Assembly: GCA_025370055.1 (NCBI GenBank) | Contig: CP073041.1 | Coordinates: 6,046,272-6,110,271, forward strand | Source of the DNA: Woronichinia naegeliana WA131 | GTDB taxonomy: Bacteria; Cyanobacteriota; Cyanobacteriia; Cyanobacteriales; Microcystaceae | Reading direction: 5' to 3' | Length of the DNA: 64,000 nt | Part shown: positions 63,989 through 64,000 of the stretch, in pieces | Numbering within the stretch: the first letter of the stretch is position 1 | How the letters are laid out: each line of letters starts with the position of its first letter | Translations under genes and position numbers: made by a program | The notes under the pieces: generated by a model | The model's input: only the letters and a program-made list of their open reading frames with translations | Database searches by the model: none | What the model was told of the DNA's origin: nothing

Positions 63989-64000
63989 ACATTTGCTACA

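Overview
The window is chromosomal DNA from a cyanobacterium. Three things show this: HIP1 octamers (GCGATCGC) throughout, both inside genes and between them; cyanobacterial marker genes (sqdX-like sulfolipid synthase, a NatD/LivH-type permease, a PilL-C-type CheA, a cyanoexosortase, a DUF1824 protein); and a moderate GC content. The pattern fits a unicellular or colonial chroococcalean lineage of the Synechocystis/Microcystis type. The genus cannot be fixed from sequence reading alone. No rRNA, complete tRNA or CRISPR array was seen.

Layout. 1-1.07 kb: a HIP1-bearing tandem repeat, a small ParE/RelE-type toxin-antitoxin pair and a tRNA 3'-end fragment. 1.07-6.03 kb: a hybrid CheA kinase (PilL-C type, no Hpt domain) cut in two by IS copy 1. 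6.3-13.98 kb: housekeeping and accessory genes (glyoxalase, MBL-fold protein, site-2 protease, GT10 glycosyltransferase, HI0933-type flavoprotein, two membrane proteins, a sugar/aminoglycoside kinase-like protein). 14.3-18.1 kb: a metY fragment fused in frame to a dynamin/Era-like GTPase, then an AlbA_2/ATPase-type protein. 18.1-30.2 kb: proA, a ferredoxin, a TolC-like channel, an ABC-2 exporter, lnt, a Uma2 protein and an FAD enzyme. 30.2-31.1 kb: a graveyard holding a GGDEF tail and two transposase tails. 31.4-38.4 kb: argB, a degenerate serine recombinase, secreted or membrane proteins, sqdX and an aminotransferase. 38.4-42.4 kb: a cyanoexosortase fused to its accessory domain, divergent from its probable sorted substrate, which carries IS copy 2 and also an amber codon. 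42.5-46.8 kb: DUF1824 (partly duplicated), clpS, a FemAB/GNAT-like protein, a cysteine desulfurase and a zinc-ribbon protein. 47.5-49.0 kb: IS copy 3 beside a MITE. 49.1-52.2 kb: a membrane-tethered WD40 protein and a TPR plus periplasmic-binding protein. 52.3-62.1 kb: a signalling operon (binding protein, two hybrid histidine kinases, REC-kinase, REC-GGDEF-EAL), in which one kinase is broken by a 195-bp MITE. 62.2-64 kb: IS-end debris, smpB and a branched-chain amino-acid permease gene.

The main theme is recent transposition. Three nearly identical 1,390-bp ISKra4-type elements lie in 48 kb, two of them inside genes, and at least two kinds of MITE are also present. Removing the elements on paper restores exact open frames for the CheA (1,189 codons) and the hybrid kinase (1,082 codons), so both losses look young. 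The cell-surface exosortase system and two signalling systems are the functions hit. The signalling operon and the fused exosortase/substrate locus are the most interesting biological units. All family calls come from reading motifs; no database search was run.
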